Assembly (NCBI GenBank): GCA_017998575.1
Contig: JAGOCV010000020.1
Span: 1 to 23,247 of the forward strand
Direction: 5' to 3'
DNA: 23,247 bases
DNA from: Burkholderiaceae bacterium
GTDB lineage: Bacteria > Pseudomonadota > Gammaproteobacteria > Burkholderiales > Burkholderiaceae
Shown: in pieces, positions 9,000 to 17,477 of the stretch
Layout: each line of letters starts with the position of its first letter
Position numbering within the stretch: the first letter of the stretch is position 1
Notes under the pieces: model-generated
The model's database searches: none
What the model saw: only the letters and a program-made list of their open reading frames with translations
What the model was told of the DNA's origin: nothing
Program-made: the position numbers and the translations under genes

Positions 9000-10001
9000 A
9001 TGCTCGATGATCGTGCCAGGTTGTTGCTCAAAGCGCTGATCGAGCGCTACATCGCGGACGGACAGCCGGTGGGATCGCGCACGCTCTCGCGGGCATCGGG
9101 GCTCGAACTCTCGCCCGCGACCATACGCAACGTAATGTCCGACCTCGAGGAACTGGGCCTGATCGCCAGCCCGCACACCTCGGCCGGGCGCGTGCCCACG
9201 GCACGCGGTTATCGCCTGTTCGTCGACACCATGCTCACCGCCGAGCGCCGCCATCTGGCCGCCCCGACGCTGCGGCCGGACCAGCCGCAGAAAGTGATCG
9301 CCAATGCGGCGCAACTGCTGTCCAGCCTGTCGCAATTCGTTGGCGTGGTCATGACGCCGCGGCGGACTTCGACCTTCCGCCAGATCGAGTTCCTGCGGCT
9401 GTCGGAGCGACGCATTCTCGTAATCATTGTGTCGCCCGACGGCGACGTGCAGAACCGGGTGATATTCACCGACGCCGACTACACGCAAGCGCAATTGGTT
9501 GAGGCTGCCAACTACCTCAATGCCAACTACGCGGGCCTGGCCATGGAGCACGTGCGCGAACGCCTGCAGGGCGAGGTCGAGCAGCTGCGCGGCGAGATCG
9601 CGGCGCTGATGCAGGCCGCCGTGGCCGCCAGCACCGAGGCGCTGTCGCAGGAACAGGAAGACGTGGTGGTCTCGGGCGAGCGCAACCTGCTGGCCGTGAG
9701 CGACTTTTCCAGCGACATGGGCCAATTGCGCCGCGCCTTCGACCTGTTCGAGCAGAAGGCCCAGCTCATCCGTTTGCTCGACATTTCCAGCAAGGCCGAA
9801 GGCGTTCGCATCTACATCGGCGGAGAGAGCCACACCGTGCCGGTGGAGGATCTCTCGATCGTGAGCGCGCCCTACGAAGTCGACGGGCAGGTGGTCGGCA
9901 CGCTGGGTGTAATCGGTCCGACGCGCATGCACTACGACCGCATGATCGAGATCGTGGACATCACGTCGCGCCTCGTGAGCAACGCGCTCAGCCACAAATA
10001 G
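9000..10001 (+). CDS. hrcA: Heat-inducible transcription repressor HrcA
   Basis: This 333-aa protein begins [29 protein letters not shown], the winged-helix DNA-binding start of HrcA. Then come [36 protein letters not shown], a GAF-like middle and a C-terminal [16 protein letters not shown]. HrcA represses groESL and related chaperone genes by binding CIRCE and needs GroEL to stay active. No chaperone gene is in the window, so its targets lie elsewhere. There is no clear Shine-Dalgarno sequence before the ATG. It is divergent from nadK, an arrangement frequent in betaproteobacteria. A tRNA gene follows 32 bp after the stop. Confidence 0.97.
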   Translation: MLDDRARLLLKALIERYIADGQPVGSRTLSRASGLELSPATIRNVMSDLEELGLIASPHTSAGRVPTARGYRLFVDTMLTAERRHLAAPTLRPDQPQKVIANAAQLLSSLSQFVGVVMTPRRTSTFRQIEFLRLSERRILVIIVSPDGDVQNRVIFTDADYTQAQLVEAANYLNANYAGLAMEHVRERLQGEVEQLRGEIAALMQAAVAASTEALSQEQEDVVVSGERNLLAVSDFSSDMGQLRRAFDLFEQKAQLIRLLDISSKAEGVRIYIGGESHTVPVEDLSIVSAPYEVDGQVVGTLGVIGPTRMHYDRMIEIVDITSRLVSNALSHK

Positions 10002-10033
10002 CCTGCGTGCCGCGCTCTACAATCGCGGCCCGT

Positions 10034-10110
10034 GGGGCGTTAGCTCAGTTGGTCAGAGCAGAGGACTCATAATCCTTTGGTCGTTGGTTCAAGTCCAACA
10101 CGCCCTACCA
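10034..10110 (+). tRNA. tRNA with CAU anticodon (elongator Met, or Ile2 read via lysidine)
   Basis: The 77-nt cloverleaf has acceptor strands GGGGCGT/ACGCCCT (first pair G-U), discriminator A and an encoded CCA. The D-arm is TAGCTCAGTTGG-type, the anticodon loop CTCATAA has CAT at 10068-10070, and the T-arm is GTTGG-TTCAAGT-CCAAC. It lacks the three G-C anticodon-stem pairs of an initiator. The stretch from the anticodon loop through the variable region and T-loop resembles E. coli tRNA-Ile2 more than elongator tRNA-Met, so the amino acid cannot be assigned with certainty. Confidence 0.95.
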
Positions 10111-10129
10111 TTGGAGAAATAGCGGTCGA

Positions 10130-10468
10130 TCAAGCCGCTTTCTTCTTGGCCTGGTGGGGAAGATTCTGACCAATCTTCATGATCGCCGCCCGCATGGTCT
10201 CGGTGGTCGGATGGGCATGGCGCTTCGTGCTCTCGAAAGATTCCAGTAGCGCATCAGGCGCTCGAGTCCGGTGCCGTTATCCTTGGCCAGAGTGTCCAGG
10301 CGTTGTCGGTACTGCCTGACATACTGTTCCAGCGGCGCGCAACCGAAGGCATTGTTCGACGGGAAGTAGTAATAGAACGAGCCTTTCGGCACGCCTCGTC
10401 GACAGGATCTGCTGCAGTCCCAGCGCCGCGAAACCTATGAGAACCTCTTTCGAGAGCCGTTTTTCCAT
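10130..10468 (-). pseudogene. Decayed TetR-family regulator
   Basis: An ATG at 10468 opens MEKRLSKEVLIGFAALGLQQILST, which resembles a TetR N-terminal helix-turn-helix with short deletions. A frameshift near 10405 then moves the match to another frame reading GVPKGSFYYYFPSNNAFG, the recognition helix and following helix typical of TetR repressors. It continues as LEQYVRQYRQRLDTLAK to about 10233. A second frame change leads to a tail, STKRHAHPTTETMRAAIMKIG, ending at a TGA at 10130-10132; I do not recognise this tail and it may come from another gene. Several lesions within 340 bp make a functional repressor very unlikely. The remnant lies between two tRNA genes, a common place for insertions and decay. 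Confidence 0.72.
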
Positions 10469-10470
10469 GC

Positions 10471-10476
10471 TACAAT
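10471..10476 (+). promoter_or_regulatory. Probable -10 box for tRNA-Arg
   Basis: TACAAT, one base from the -10 consensus, ends ten bases before the mature 5' end of tRNA-Arg. The best-placed -35 candidate (TTTCGA, 10448-10453, 17-bp spacing) is weak. The box sits directly upstream of the remnant regulator's start codon, on the opposite strand. Confidence 0.5.
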
Positions 10477-10486
10477 CTATATCTTC

Positions 10487-10563
10487 GCGGCTGTAGCTCA
10501 GTTGGATAGAGTACTTGGCTACGAACCAAGGGGTCGTGGGTTCGAATCCTGCCAGCCGCACCA
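10487..10563 (+). tRNA. tRNA-Arg (ACG)
   Basis: This 77-nt cloverleaf has a perfect acceptor stem GCGGCTG/CAGCCGC, discriminator A and an encoded CCA. The anticodon stem is TTGG/CCAA with loop CTACGAA, placing ACG at 10521-10523; the first A would be edited to inosine by TadA to read CGU, CGC and CGA. The T-loop is TTCGAAT. A strong hairpin terminator follows directly. Confidence 0.97.
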
Positions 10564-10570
10564 ACACGAA

Positions 10571-10598
10571 AGCCCGCAACGCAAGTTGCGGGCTTTTT
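10571..10598 (+). terminator. Intrinsic terminator after tRNA-Arg
   Basis: AGCCCGCAAC and GTTGCGGGCT form a perfect 10-bp stem around GCAA. With the last stem base included, the 3' side runs into five Ts. It begins eight bases after the tRNA CCA, ending tRNA transcription before greB. Confidence 0.93.
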
Positions 10599-10659
10599 CG
10601 TCTGCACCGCCGCCATTCCCCGCGCCGGTCGGCATGTGGTTTGAAGGACTCCGATCACC

Positions 10660-11226
10660 ATGAGCAAGGCGTTCACGCGCGAGACCGATCAGGACGACGA
10701 CGGAGATGACGGCGATGCCGGCGTGCCGTCGCTTCCGCCAGGCAGCAAGAACTACATCACGCCAGCCGGTCATGCCCGATTGCGCGCCGAACTGCTTGAT
10801 CTGCTCGACAACGAGCGCCCCAGGGTCGTCGAAGTGGTGCACTGGGCTGCCGGCAATGGCGACCGCTCGGAGAATGGTGACTATCTCTATGGCAAGAAGC
10901 GACTGCGCGAGATCGACCGCCGCATCCGCTTCCTCACGCGTCGCCTCGATCTTGCCGAGGTGGCCGACCCGAGTGTTCACCACGGCAGCGACCAGGTGTT
11001 CTTCGGTGCCACGGTCACCTATGTCGACGAGGCCGATGGCGTCGAGCGCACGGTGACCATCATGGGTATTGACGAGGCCGACAGCGCCCAGGGCCAGGTG
11101 AGCTGGATCTCGCCGATCGCAAGGGCCCTGCTCAAGTCGCGCGAGGGCGATGTCGTCAGGCTTGTCACACCTACCGGGCCACGCGATGTCGAGGTGCTCG
11201 CCGTGAGCTACCCCGCGAGGGCCTGA
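10660..11226 (+). CDS. greB: Transcription elongation factor GreB
   Basis: This 188-aa protein carries the GreA/GreB layout. After an acidic N-terminal extension (residues ~8-20) comes YITPAGHARLRAELLDLL, then a coiled coil with the acidic tip GDRSENGDYLYGKKRLREIDRRIRFL, which is the GreB form. The C-terminal FKBP-like domain includes VSWISPIARALLKSREGDVV. Gre factors enter the RNA polymerase secondary channel and trigger cleavage of backtracked transcripts. GAAGGA about 12 bases upstream supports the 10660 start. It converges with spoT, with 16 bp between stop codons. The N-terminal acidic extension is longer than in E. coli GreB. Confidence 0.95.
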   Translation: MSKAFTRETDQDDDGDDGDAGVPSLPPGSKNYITPAGHARLRAELLDLLDNERPRVVEVVHWAAGNGDRSENGDYLYGKKRLREIDRRIRFLTRRLDLAEVADPSVHHGSDQVFFGATVTYVDEADGVERTVTIMGIDEADSAQGQVSWISPIARALLKSREGDVVRLVTPTGPRDVEVLAVSYPARA

Positions 11227-11242
11227 TCGGCGGGCGCCTTCC

Positions 11243-13486
11243 TCAACTGGCCGGAACGGCGCGCCGCGCACCGAGCACCGACGGAGTGCGGCGAAGCTGC
11301 CGCAGGATGCCGTCGAGGTGGCTGCGGTCGCGCACGGCAACCACGAAGCTCAGGTCGGCTGCATCCTGCGCCGTGTCCTCGGGCATGTCGACATGGGTGA
11401 TGTCGGCTTCTGCCCCTGCAATTGCCACAGCCACACGCGCCAGCACGCCCTTCGACTGCGCCACGGTGACGATCACGCCGGTCTCGAACGCGCGCACCGG
11501 CTCGTCTGACCACTCCACTGCGAAGAAACGCTCGGCGTCCTTCTGCTGCAGTCGACGGCCGACGCTGCATTCGGCCGTATGGACGACCAGGCCTTCGCCG
11601 TGGCCGAGGTAGCCGATGATGTCGTCGCCAGGGATCGGACGGCAACAGTGCGCATACTGGACCGACGAATTCTCGCTGCCATCGAGCGTCACGGCGCCCT
11701 GCGAGACATTCTCGTGCGCCGTATACCGCTCCCGCGTCAGAAGCAGGGCGTCGGGGCGCAGGCCTTCTTCGGCCATATAAGCCACCAGCCGCTTGGCGAC
11801 GATGCTCGCAATACGCTTGCCCAGCCCGATGTCGGTGAGCAGTTCGGCGCGGTTGCGGCTGCCGGTGAACCGCAGCAATTTCTCCCAGATCACCGCTCGG
11901 CGTGGGTCTTCGCTGGGCAGCTTCTCCATGCCCTCGGCGCGCAGCGCCTGCACCAGCAGTTTTTCGCCCAGACCCTGGGATTCGGCTTGGGCCAGTGTCT
12001 TTAGGTAATGGCGGATCTTGGAGCGTGCACGACCCGTGCGCACGAAGCCCAACCAGGCCGGATTGGGTTTCGACAGCGGTGCGGTGATGATCTCGACCAC
12101 ATCGCCATTCTTGAGTTCGGTGCGCAGCGGCACCTGCTCGCCGTTGATCCTCGCGGCGGCCGTCTGGTCGCCCACGTTGCTGTGGATCGCATAGGCGAAG
12201 TCGACCACGGTGGCACCGCGCGGCAGCGCCATGATCTGGCTCTTGGGCGTGAAGACGTAGACGGCGTCCGGGAACAGATCAACCTTGACGTGATCCCAGA
12301 ACTCGGCCGAATCGATGGTTTCACTCTGAATGTCGAGCAGCGACTGAAGCCATTTCGTGCCCATGCGCTCGGCATTGGCGCTGCCGGGCTCGTTGGCCTT
12401 GTAGAGCCAGTGGGCGGCCACGCCCGACTCCGCCACCACGTGCATGGCCTCGGTCCGCATCTGGAATTCGACGTTCACGCCCGACGGGCCGACCAGTGTC
12501 GTGTGCAGCGACTGGTAGCCATTGAGCTTGGCGATGGCGATGTGATCCTTGAACTTGCCGGGCACCGGCTTGTACATCTGGTGCAGCAGGCCCAGGGCAG
12601 TGTAGCAGTCGAGCACCGACGGCACGATGAGCCGGAAGCCGTAGATATCGGTCACCTGCGCGAACGACAGGTGCTTCTCGTCCATCTTGCGGTAGATCGA
12701 ATAGAGCGTCTTCTCGCGCCCGGCGATCTGCACCGCGATGCCGGCCTGCGCAAACGCGGTTTCCACCTCGCGATGCACCTTCTGGATCAGGTCGCGGCGC
12801 CGACTGCGGGCCTTGGCCACGGCCTTGGCCAGGATGGCATGGCGCCAAGGCATCAAGTGGCGGAACGACAGCTCCTGGAGTTCCCGATACGTCTGGTTCA
12901 GGCCGAGGCGGTGCGCAATGGGGGCGTAGATCTCCAGCGTCTCGGCGGAGATGCGCGCCCACTTTTCGCGCGGCACGTCGTCGAGCGTGCGCATGTTGTG
13001 CGTGCGATCAGCCAGCTTGACCAGGATGACCCGCACGTCGCGCGCCATCGCCAGCAGCATCTTGCGGAACGATTCGGCCTGGCTTTCCTCGCGCGTGGTG
13101 AACTGGAGCTTGTCGAGCTTCGTCAGGCCGTCCACCAGTTCGGCGACCGGGCTGCCGAAGCGCTCGATCAGCTCGGGCTTGGTGACGCCGCAATCCTCGA
13201 TGGCGTCGTGCAGCAAGGCCGCCATCAAAGCCTGGGCGTCGAGCTTCCATTCGGCGCACTGCACCGCGACCGCGATCGGGTGCGTGATGTAGGGCTCACC
13301 GCTGTTGCGCAACTGGCCCAGATGGGCCTCGTCGGCGAAGCGGTAGGCGCGGCGCACGAGTTCGACGTCGGCCGCGTCCATGTACACCAGCTTTTCCGTG
13401 AGCGCGGCAAAGCTCGCCGCAGCCGCATTCAGGGCTGCGGGCGTCGGGGCCGCCTGGCTGGGAGCGGGTTTAACGAGCGCACTCAT
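11243..13486 (-). CDS. spoT: Bifunctional (p)ppGpp synthetase/hydrolase (RelA/SpoT family)
   Basis: The start at 13486 gives 747 aa. Residues ~45-200 form the HD hydrolase, with His69 and HDxxED at 93-98 intact. The synthetase follows with EKTLYSIYRKMDEK, DIYGFRLIV, KDHIA and NGYQSLHTT. Next come the TGS domain (VYVFTPKSQIMALPRGATVVDFAYAIH), a conserved-cysteine region (YAHCCRPIPGDDIIGYLGHG) and a C-terminal ACT domain. Both catalytic halves look complete, so the protein should make and degrade the stringent-response alarmone. The longer frame to 13540 would run through the rpoZ-spoT hairpin and is rejected. rpoZ, gmk and yicC lie upstream on the same strand, a classic arrangement, although a terminator separates rpoZ from spoT. 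Confidence 0.97.
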   Translation of the reverse strand: MSALVKPAPSQAAPTPAALNAAAASFAALTEKLVYMDAADVELVRRAYRFADEAHLGQLRNSGEPYITHPIAVAVQCAEWKLDAQALMAALLHDAIEDCGVTKPELIERFGSPVAELVDGLTKLDKLQFTTREESQAESFRKMLLAMARDVRVILVKLADRTHNMRTLDDVPREKWARISAETLEIYAPIAHRLGLNQTYRELQELSFRHLMPWRHAILAKAVAKARSRRRDLIQKVHREVETAFAQAGIAVQIAGREKTLYSIYRKMDEKHLSFAQVTDIYGFRLIVPSVLDCYTALGLLHQMYKPVPGKFKDHIAIAKLNGYQSLHTTLVGPSGVNVEFQMRTEAMHVVAESGVAAHWLYKANEPGSANAERMGTKWLQSLLDIQSETIDSAEFWDHVKVDLFPDAVYVFTPKSQIMALPRGATVVDFAYAIHSNVGDQTAAARINGEQVPLRTELKNGDVVEIITAPLSKPNPAWLGFVRTGRARSKIRHYLKTLAQAESQGLGEKLLVQALRAEGMEKLPSEDPRRAVIWEKLLRFTGSRNRAELLTDIGLGKRIASIVAKRLVAYMAEEGLRPDALLLTRERYTAHENVSQGAVTLDGSENSSVQYAHCCRPIPGDDIIGYLGHGEGLVVHTAECSVGRRLQQKDAERFFAVEWSDEPVRAFETGVIVTVAQSKGVLARVAVAIAGAEADITHVDMPEDTAQDAADLSFVVAVRDRSHLDGILRQLRRTPSVLGARRAVPAS

Positions 13487-13530
13487 CCCCTGAACTGTAG
13501 CGCCTGCAGCGCAAGCACACGGGCGCAAGA

Positions 13531-13558
13531 AAAAAGGCACCGCAGCGCGGTGCCTTTT
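13531..13558 (-). terminator. Intrinsic terminator between rpoZ and spoT
   Basis: GGCACCGC (13536-13543) and GCGGTGCC (13547-13554) form a perfect 8-bp stem with a 3-nt loop. On the minus strand it is followed by TTTTTT (13535-13530) and preceded by AAAA, so the stem can extend with A-T pairs. This is a textbook terminator 40 bases after the rpoZ stop and about 45 bases before the spoT start. The plus strand also ends in TTTT, so it could act in both directions. Confidence 0.88.
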
Positions 13559-13598
13559 GGACTCACGCCGCTCAAGCGTGAAGCGGGCGCATGGCCGC

Positions 13599-13802
13599 TC
13601 AGATCGGGACTTTCTTCAGCATCTCCAGGCCCACCTTGCCGTCAGCGATCTCGCGCAAGGCGGTCACGGCCGGCTTGTTCTTGCTCTCGATCTTGGGCGC
13701 ATGGCCCTGGCTCAACATGCGAGCACGGTACGTGGCCGCCAGCACGAGCTGGAAACGGTTGGGGATCTGCTCGAGGCAATCTTCGACGGTGATGCGGGCC
13801 AT
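13599..13802 (-). CDS. rpoZ: RNA polymerase omega subunit
   Basis: This 67-aa protein begins [30 protein letters not shown], the conserved omega start. It continues with [17 protein letters not shown], the segment that wraps the beta' C-terminus. Omega assists RNA polymerase assembly and forms part of a ppGpp-binding site in proteobacteria, which fits its place next to spoT. It lies 28 bp downstream of gmk, and a terminator follows it. Confidence 0.97.
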   Translation of the reverse strand: MARITVEDCLEQIPNRFQLVLAATYRARMLSQGHAPKIESKNKPAVTALREIADGKVGLEMLKKVPI

Positions 13803-13830
13803 GCTGGATCTCTGTAGGGAGGTTGGACGG

Positions 13831-14451
13831 TCAGGCGATGTCCAGGGCCTGGAACACCTGGGCGTTGAGCCTGCGCTGCGCCGCGAACTTCAGGCGCTGC
13901 GCGTGGACAATGGCTTTGAGGTCGAACAGCGCACGTTCGAACAACTCATTGATTATAACGAAGTCGAATTCGTGGGCCTGGGCCATCTCAAGCGCCGCGT
14001 TCTTGAGCCGCAGCTCGATGACGTCGGCAGCATCCTCGCCCCGGCGCTCCAGTCGCGAGCGCAACTCCTCCCAGCTCGGCGGCAGAATGAAGATGAGTAC
14101 GGCGTTGGCAAAGATGCGCTTGATCTGGATGGCGCCCTGGAAATCGATCTCCAGCACGACATCGGCGCCCTGCGAAATCCGCTCCTCGATCGCCTTGCGC
14201 GAGGTGCCATACCGATGGCCGTGCACATGCGCCCACTCGAGGAAGGCGCCCGCGCCGGCCATGGCATCGAACTCGCCCTGGGAGGCGAAGAAATACTCAC
14301 GTCCGTGCTTTTCCTGACCGCGTGGCGCGCGGGTGGTGTGGGAGACCGACGGTTGGACGCGGGAATCCAGCTCGAGCAGCGCCTTGACCAGGCTGGACTT
14401 GCCGGCTCCGCTGGGCGCTGCCACCACAAAGAGGTTTCCGGGGTAATCCAT
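13831..14451 (-). CDS. gmk: Guanylate kinase
   Basis: With the ATG at 14451 the product is 206 aa, the usual length. It starts [21 protein letters not shown] with the P-loop at its N-terminus, then the GMP-binding [20 protein letters not shown], the lid region and [15 protein letters not shown]. It converts GMP to GDP with ATP. A GTG at 14553, overlapping the yicC stop as GTGA, would add 34 residues of low-complexity sequence. Neither start has a strong Shine-Dalgarno, and the overlap raises the possibility of coupling from yicC. The shorter form matches family length, so it is preferred. Confidence 0.94.
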   Translation of the reverse strand: MDYPGNLFVVAAPSGAGKSSLVKALLELDSRVQPSVSHTTRAPRGQEKHGREYFFASQGEFDAMAGAGAFLEWAHVHGHRYGTSRKAIEERISQGADVVLEIDFQGAIQIKRIFANAVLIFILPPSWEELRSRLERRGEDAADVIELRLKNAALEMAQAHEFDFVIINELFERALFDLKAIVHAQRLKFAAQRRLNAQVFQALDIA

Positions 14452-14549
14452 GTTCGGGAAGGCGTCGGTGCGGTGGGGCGAAGGCGGAAGTCGGCTGGCG
14501 CCGGCGAAGCCCGCCATTTTAGCCGCTTGGCCGCCAGCGGGCGCCCCGC

Positions 14550-15467
14550 TCACTCGATGTTCTGCACCTGCTCGCGCATCTGCTCGATCAGTACTTTCAT
14601 GTCGACCGAGATGCGCGTGAGTTCCAGCGCTGCGGATTTCGAGCCCAGTGTGTTGGCCTCGCGGTGCAGTTCCTGAATGAGGAAATCCAGGCGCTTGCCG
14701 ATCTCGCCGCCCTTCTTCACCAGACGGTCGATCTCGTCGAGGTGGGACGCCAGCCGGGTCAGCTCCTCGGCGACGTCGATGCGGATCGCAAAGGCAGTGG
14801 CTTCGGTCAGCGCCCTCTCCTGGGCCGACTCAGGCGGTTTTCCGCCCTCGGCCAGGTCCATGGCGTCCTTCCAGCGCTCCAGGAAGCGCTGGCGCTGCTG
14901 GTCGACCAACTGCGGGACCAATGGAGCGGCCTGCGCGGCAAGTGTGCGCAGCTGCTCCAGCCGGTCGAGCAGCATGTCGGCCAGCCTCCCGCCTTCGCGG
15001 GCGCGGGCTGCCACCAGCGCATCGACGACCTGCTCGGCCAGGGCGGGAACGACCCCGCTCCAGTCGGGCCCGGGGCCGCTGCTCCCGGCCGACAGACGCA
15101 GCACGTCGGCCACCGACAGCGGCTGCGCCTGCGGCAACCAGGCGAGCACGCCGTCCTGTAGCGTGCCGAGCTTTTGCAGCAGCCGGGGAGATGGGTCAGC
15201 CAGGTTGGCACTGGACGGGTTGTCGAGCGTGGCCCGAAGCTCGACCTTGCCGCGCTTCAAGCGGCGGGTGAGCAACTCGCGCAGCGCCGGTTCATGCTGG
15301 CGCAATTCGTCGGGAAGCCGGAACGAGAGGTCGAGGAAGCGGCTGTTGACCGAGCGGATCTCCAGCCCGAGCCGGCCCTGGCTGGCCTGGGCGGCGTCAT
15401 GGGAAGAACCCGGCTCGCCCGTGACTTTCTGGGCACTGGCGTAACCGGTCATGCTGTAAACTGACAT
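14550..15467 (-). CDS. yicC: YicC/YloC-family endoribonuclease
   Basis: The 305-aa product begins [13 protein letters not shown], the family's MTGY(A/G) start. It continues with [34 protein letters not shown] and ends [47 protein letters not shown], the strongly conserved DUF1732 tail. Members are RNases that act on specific transcripts; E. coli YicC promotes decay of the RyhB small RNA. A GTG two codons upstream is possible, but ATG at 15467 fits better. It heads the yicC-gmk-rpoZ-spoT series and diverges from the protein kinase gene. Confidence 0.94.
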   Translation of the reverse strand: MSVYSMTGYASAQKVTGEPGSSHDAAQASQGRLGLEIRSVNSRFLDLSFRLPDELRQHEPALRELLTRRLKRGKVELRATLDNPSSANLADPSPRLLQKLGTLQDGVLAWLPQAQPLSVADVLRLSAGSSGPGPDWSGVVPALAEQVVDALVAARAREGGRLADMLLDRLEQLRTLAAQAAPLVPQLVDQQRQRFLERWKDAMDLAEGGKPPESAQERALTEATAFAIRIDVAEELTRLASHLDEIDRLVKKGGEIGKRLDFLIQELHREANTLGSKSAALELTRISVDMKVLIEQMREQVQNIE

Positions 15468-15556
15468 CGACACTCGCTGAGGGTTCAGGACGCTTCACGT
15501 CCCTGGAGGGAGCGCCGTCGCGCCGCTGCGCCGGGCCCGTGATAATCACCCGGATT

Positions 15557-16564
15557 ATGTCAAAGGTAAAGCCCGCTTCCCTGCCTCCAGACACCGTGAT
15601 CGGCGGATACCGCATCGTCCGGAAGGTCTCCGCAGGCGGTTTTGGCGTGGTCTATCTGGCCGTCGACAACGAAGGCGAGCAGGTGGCCGTCAAGGAATAC
15701 CTCCCTTCCTCGCTGGCCACGCGCGGCCCGGGCGAGTTGCTGCCGCAGGTGCAGCCCGAAAAGCTTTCCCTCTACCGCCTGGGTCTCAAGAGCTTCTTCG
15801 AAGAAGGCCGCTCGCTCGCCCAGATATCCCACGCCTCCGTGGTGAGCGTGCTCAATTTCTTCCGCGAGAACGAGACCGTCTATATGGTGATGAACTACCT
15901 GGAGGGCGCGACCCTGCAGGATTTCATCATCACCGCGCGCGAGCTCAAGAAGCAGAAGGTGTTCCGCGAGTCCACCATCCGCAGCCTGTTCGACGAAATC
16001 CTGCGCGGCCTTCGCATCGTGCACCAGCACAAGATGCTGCACCTGGACATCAAGCCGGCCAACATCTTCATCACCGACGACAACAAGGCGGTGCTGATCG
16101 ACTTCGGCGCCGCGCGCGAGGTGCTGTCCAAGGAAGGCAATTTCATCCGCCCCATGTACACGCCCGGCTTCGCGGCGCCAGAGATGTACCGGCGTGATTC
16201 GTCGATGGGCCCGTGGACCGACATCTATGCCATCGGCGCCTGCATCTATGCCTGCATGCAGGGCTATCCGCCCAACGACGCGCCGCAGCGCATCGAGAAG
16301 GACCGTCTCTCGCTGTCGCTGTCGCGCCTGCGCGGCGTCTATTCCGACAACCTGATCGAGGTGGTCGAGTGGTGCATGTCGCTCGACCCGCTGTCGCGTC
16401 CGCAGTCGGTGTTCGCGCTGCAAAAGGAGCTCAGCCGGGAAGGTGAGCGTCGCTACACCAAACTGTCGATGGGCGAGAAGGTGCGCCTGCAATTCGACAA
16501 CATGCTCACCGACACCAAGAAGAACCTCAAGAAAGCCACGGGCTTTTCCACCAAGATCAAATGA
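15557..16564 (+). CDS. Hanks-type serine/threonine protein kinase
   Basis: The ATG at 15557 gives 335 aa. The glycine loop is SAGGFGVVYLAVD (residues 25-37), the ATP-binding lysine is Lys46 in VAVKEY, and the catalytic loop is HLDIKPAN (162-169). DFG lies at 182-184 and the APE motif in FAAPEMYRRD. The HRD arginine is replaced by leucine, so this is a non-RD kinase that may not need activation-loop phosphorylation. There is no membrane segment or sensor domain; the C-terminus is a short lysine-rich tail. The gene overlaps the PP2C phosphatase gene by ATGA, a clear cognate kinase/phosphatase pair. A GATAAT at 15541-15546, ten bases before the ATG, could be a -10 giving a very short leader. Confidence 0.94.
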   Translation: MSKVKPASLPPDTVIGGYRIVRKVSAGGFGVVYLAVDNEGEQVAVKEYLPSSLATRGPGELLPQVQPEKLSLYRLGLKSFFEEGRSLAQISHASVVSVLNFFRENETVYMVMNYLEGATLQDFIITARELKKQKVFRESTIRSLFDEILRGLRIVHQHKMLHLDIKPANIFITDDNKAVLIDFGAAREVLSKEGNFIRPMYTPGFAAPEMYRRDSSMGPWTDIYAIGACIYACMQGYPPNDAPQRIEKDRLSLSLSRLRGVYSDNLIEVVEWCMSLDPLSRPQSVFALQKELSREGERRYTKLSMGEKVRLQFDNMLTDTKKNLKKATGFSTKIK

Positions 16565-17466
16565 AGTTCTCCGTCTTCCAGGTCAGCCGGCGCGGCGGGC
16601 GTGCCAAGAATGAAGACCGCATGGGCTACTGCTACACGCGGGAGTCCGGCCTCTTCGTGTTGGCCGATGGCATGGGTGGGCACCCTGAGGGCGAGGTCGC
16701 CGCGCAACTGGCGCTGCAGACCGTGTCGGCGCTCTACCAACGCGAGGCGCGTCCGATGGTGCGCGACCCGCGGGAGTTCCTCACTGCGGCGCTGATGGCC
16801 GCGCATCACCAGATCATGCGTTATGCGGGCGAGAAGGGCATGCTGGATACGCCCCGCACCACGCTGGTGGCCGGCGTGCTTCAGGGCAATGCCGCCACCT
16901 GGATCCACTGCGGCGATTCGCGCCTGTACGTGGTCCGCGACGGCGAATTGCTCACGCGCACGCGCGACCATTCGTACATGGAGCACCGCGAGGCCTCCAC
17001 CGTGCTGCGGCTCACGCCGGTCAACCGCAACATCCTGTTCACCTGCCTGGGCTCGCCCACGCGGCCGGTGTTCGACGTGTCGGGGCCCGTCAACCTGCAG
17101 CAGGGCGACCGCATCATGCTGTGCTCCGACGGGCTGTGGGGCAGCCTGAGCGACGAAGAGATCGTGCGCGAGCTCAGCCGCCAGGGCGTGGCCGAAGCCG
17201 TGCCCGAGATGGTGGAGCAGGCACTGCGCAACGGCGGCGAGTACAGCGACAACGTGACCGTCATCGCCGTCGAGTGGGAAACGCCCGACAGCTTCGAATC
17301 CACGCGCGGCATCTCCACCGACAGCATCAACGATGGCGTGTTCGCGTCGACCATCCAGGCCGGTGGCATCGAGGGCATGGTGGAGGATCTGGACGACGCC
17401 GCGATCGAACGTTCGATTGCGGAAATCAACGAGGCGATCCGGCGCTCCGCCGCCCGGAAGTCCTGA
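16561..17466 (+). CDS. PP2C-family serine/threonine phosphatase
   Basis: This 301-aa protein has the ordered PP2C metal-binding motifs: NEDRMG near residue 17, [11 protein letters not shown] near 34-44, [30 protein letters not shown] and the final [11 protein letters not shown]. These build the Mn2+/Mg2+ binuclear centre that removes phosphate from Ser/Thr. About 50 residues follow the core, ending [14 protein letters not shown], an acidic-to-basic tail of unknown purpose. It overlaps the kinase gene by four bases and should reverse that kinase's phosphorylation. rph begins 11 bases after the stop, so the signalling pair is probably transcribed with the RNA-processing genes behind it. Confidence 0.95.
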   Translation: MKFSVFQVSRRGGRAKNEDRMGYCYTRESGLFVLADGMGGHPEGEVAAQLALQTVSALYQREARPMVRDPREFLTAALMAAHHQIMRYAGEKGMLDTPRTTLVAGVLQGNAATWIHCGDSRLYVVRDGELLTRTRDHSYMEHREASTVLRLTPVNRNILFTCLGSPTRPVFDVSGPVNLQQGDRIMLCSDGLWGSLSDEEIVRELSRQGVAEAVPEMVEQALRNGGEYSDNVTVIAVEWETPDSFESTRGISTDSINDGVFASTIQAGGIEGMVEDLDDAAIERSIAEINEAIRRSAARKS

Positions 17467-17477
17467 AAGGTATTTCA

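Noticed and set aside
10603..10659. Promoter or small gene before greB
   Set aside because: No convincing -35/-10 pair or open frame in these 57 bases.
12008..13792. 594-codon plus-strand frame opposite spoT and rpoZ
   Set aside because: It is antisense to a complete RelA/SpoT gene and crosses the rpoZ-spoT terminator.
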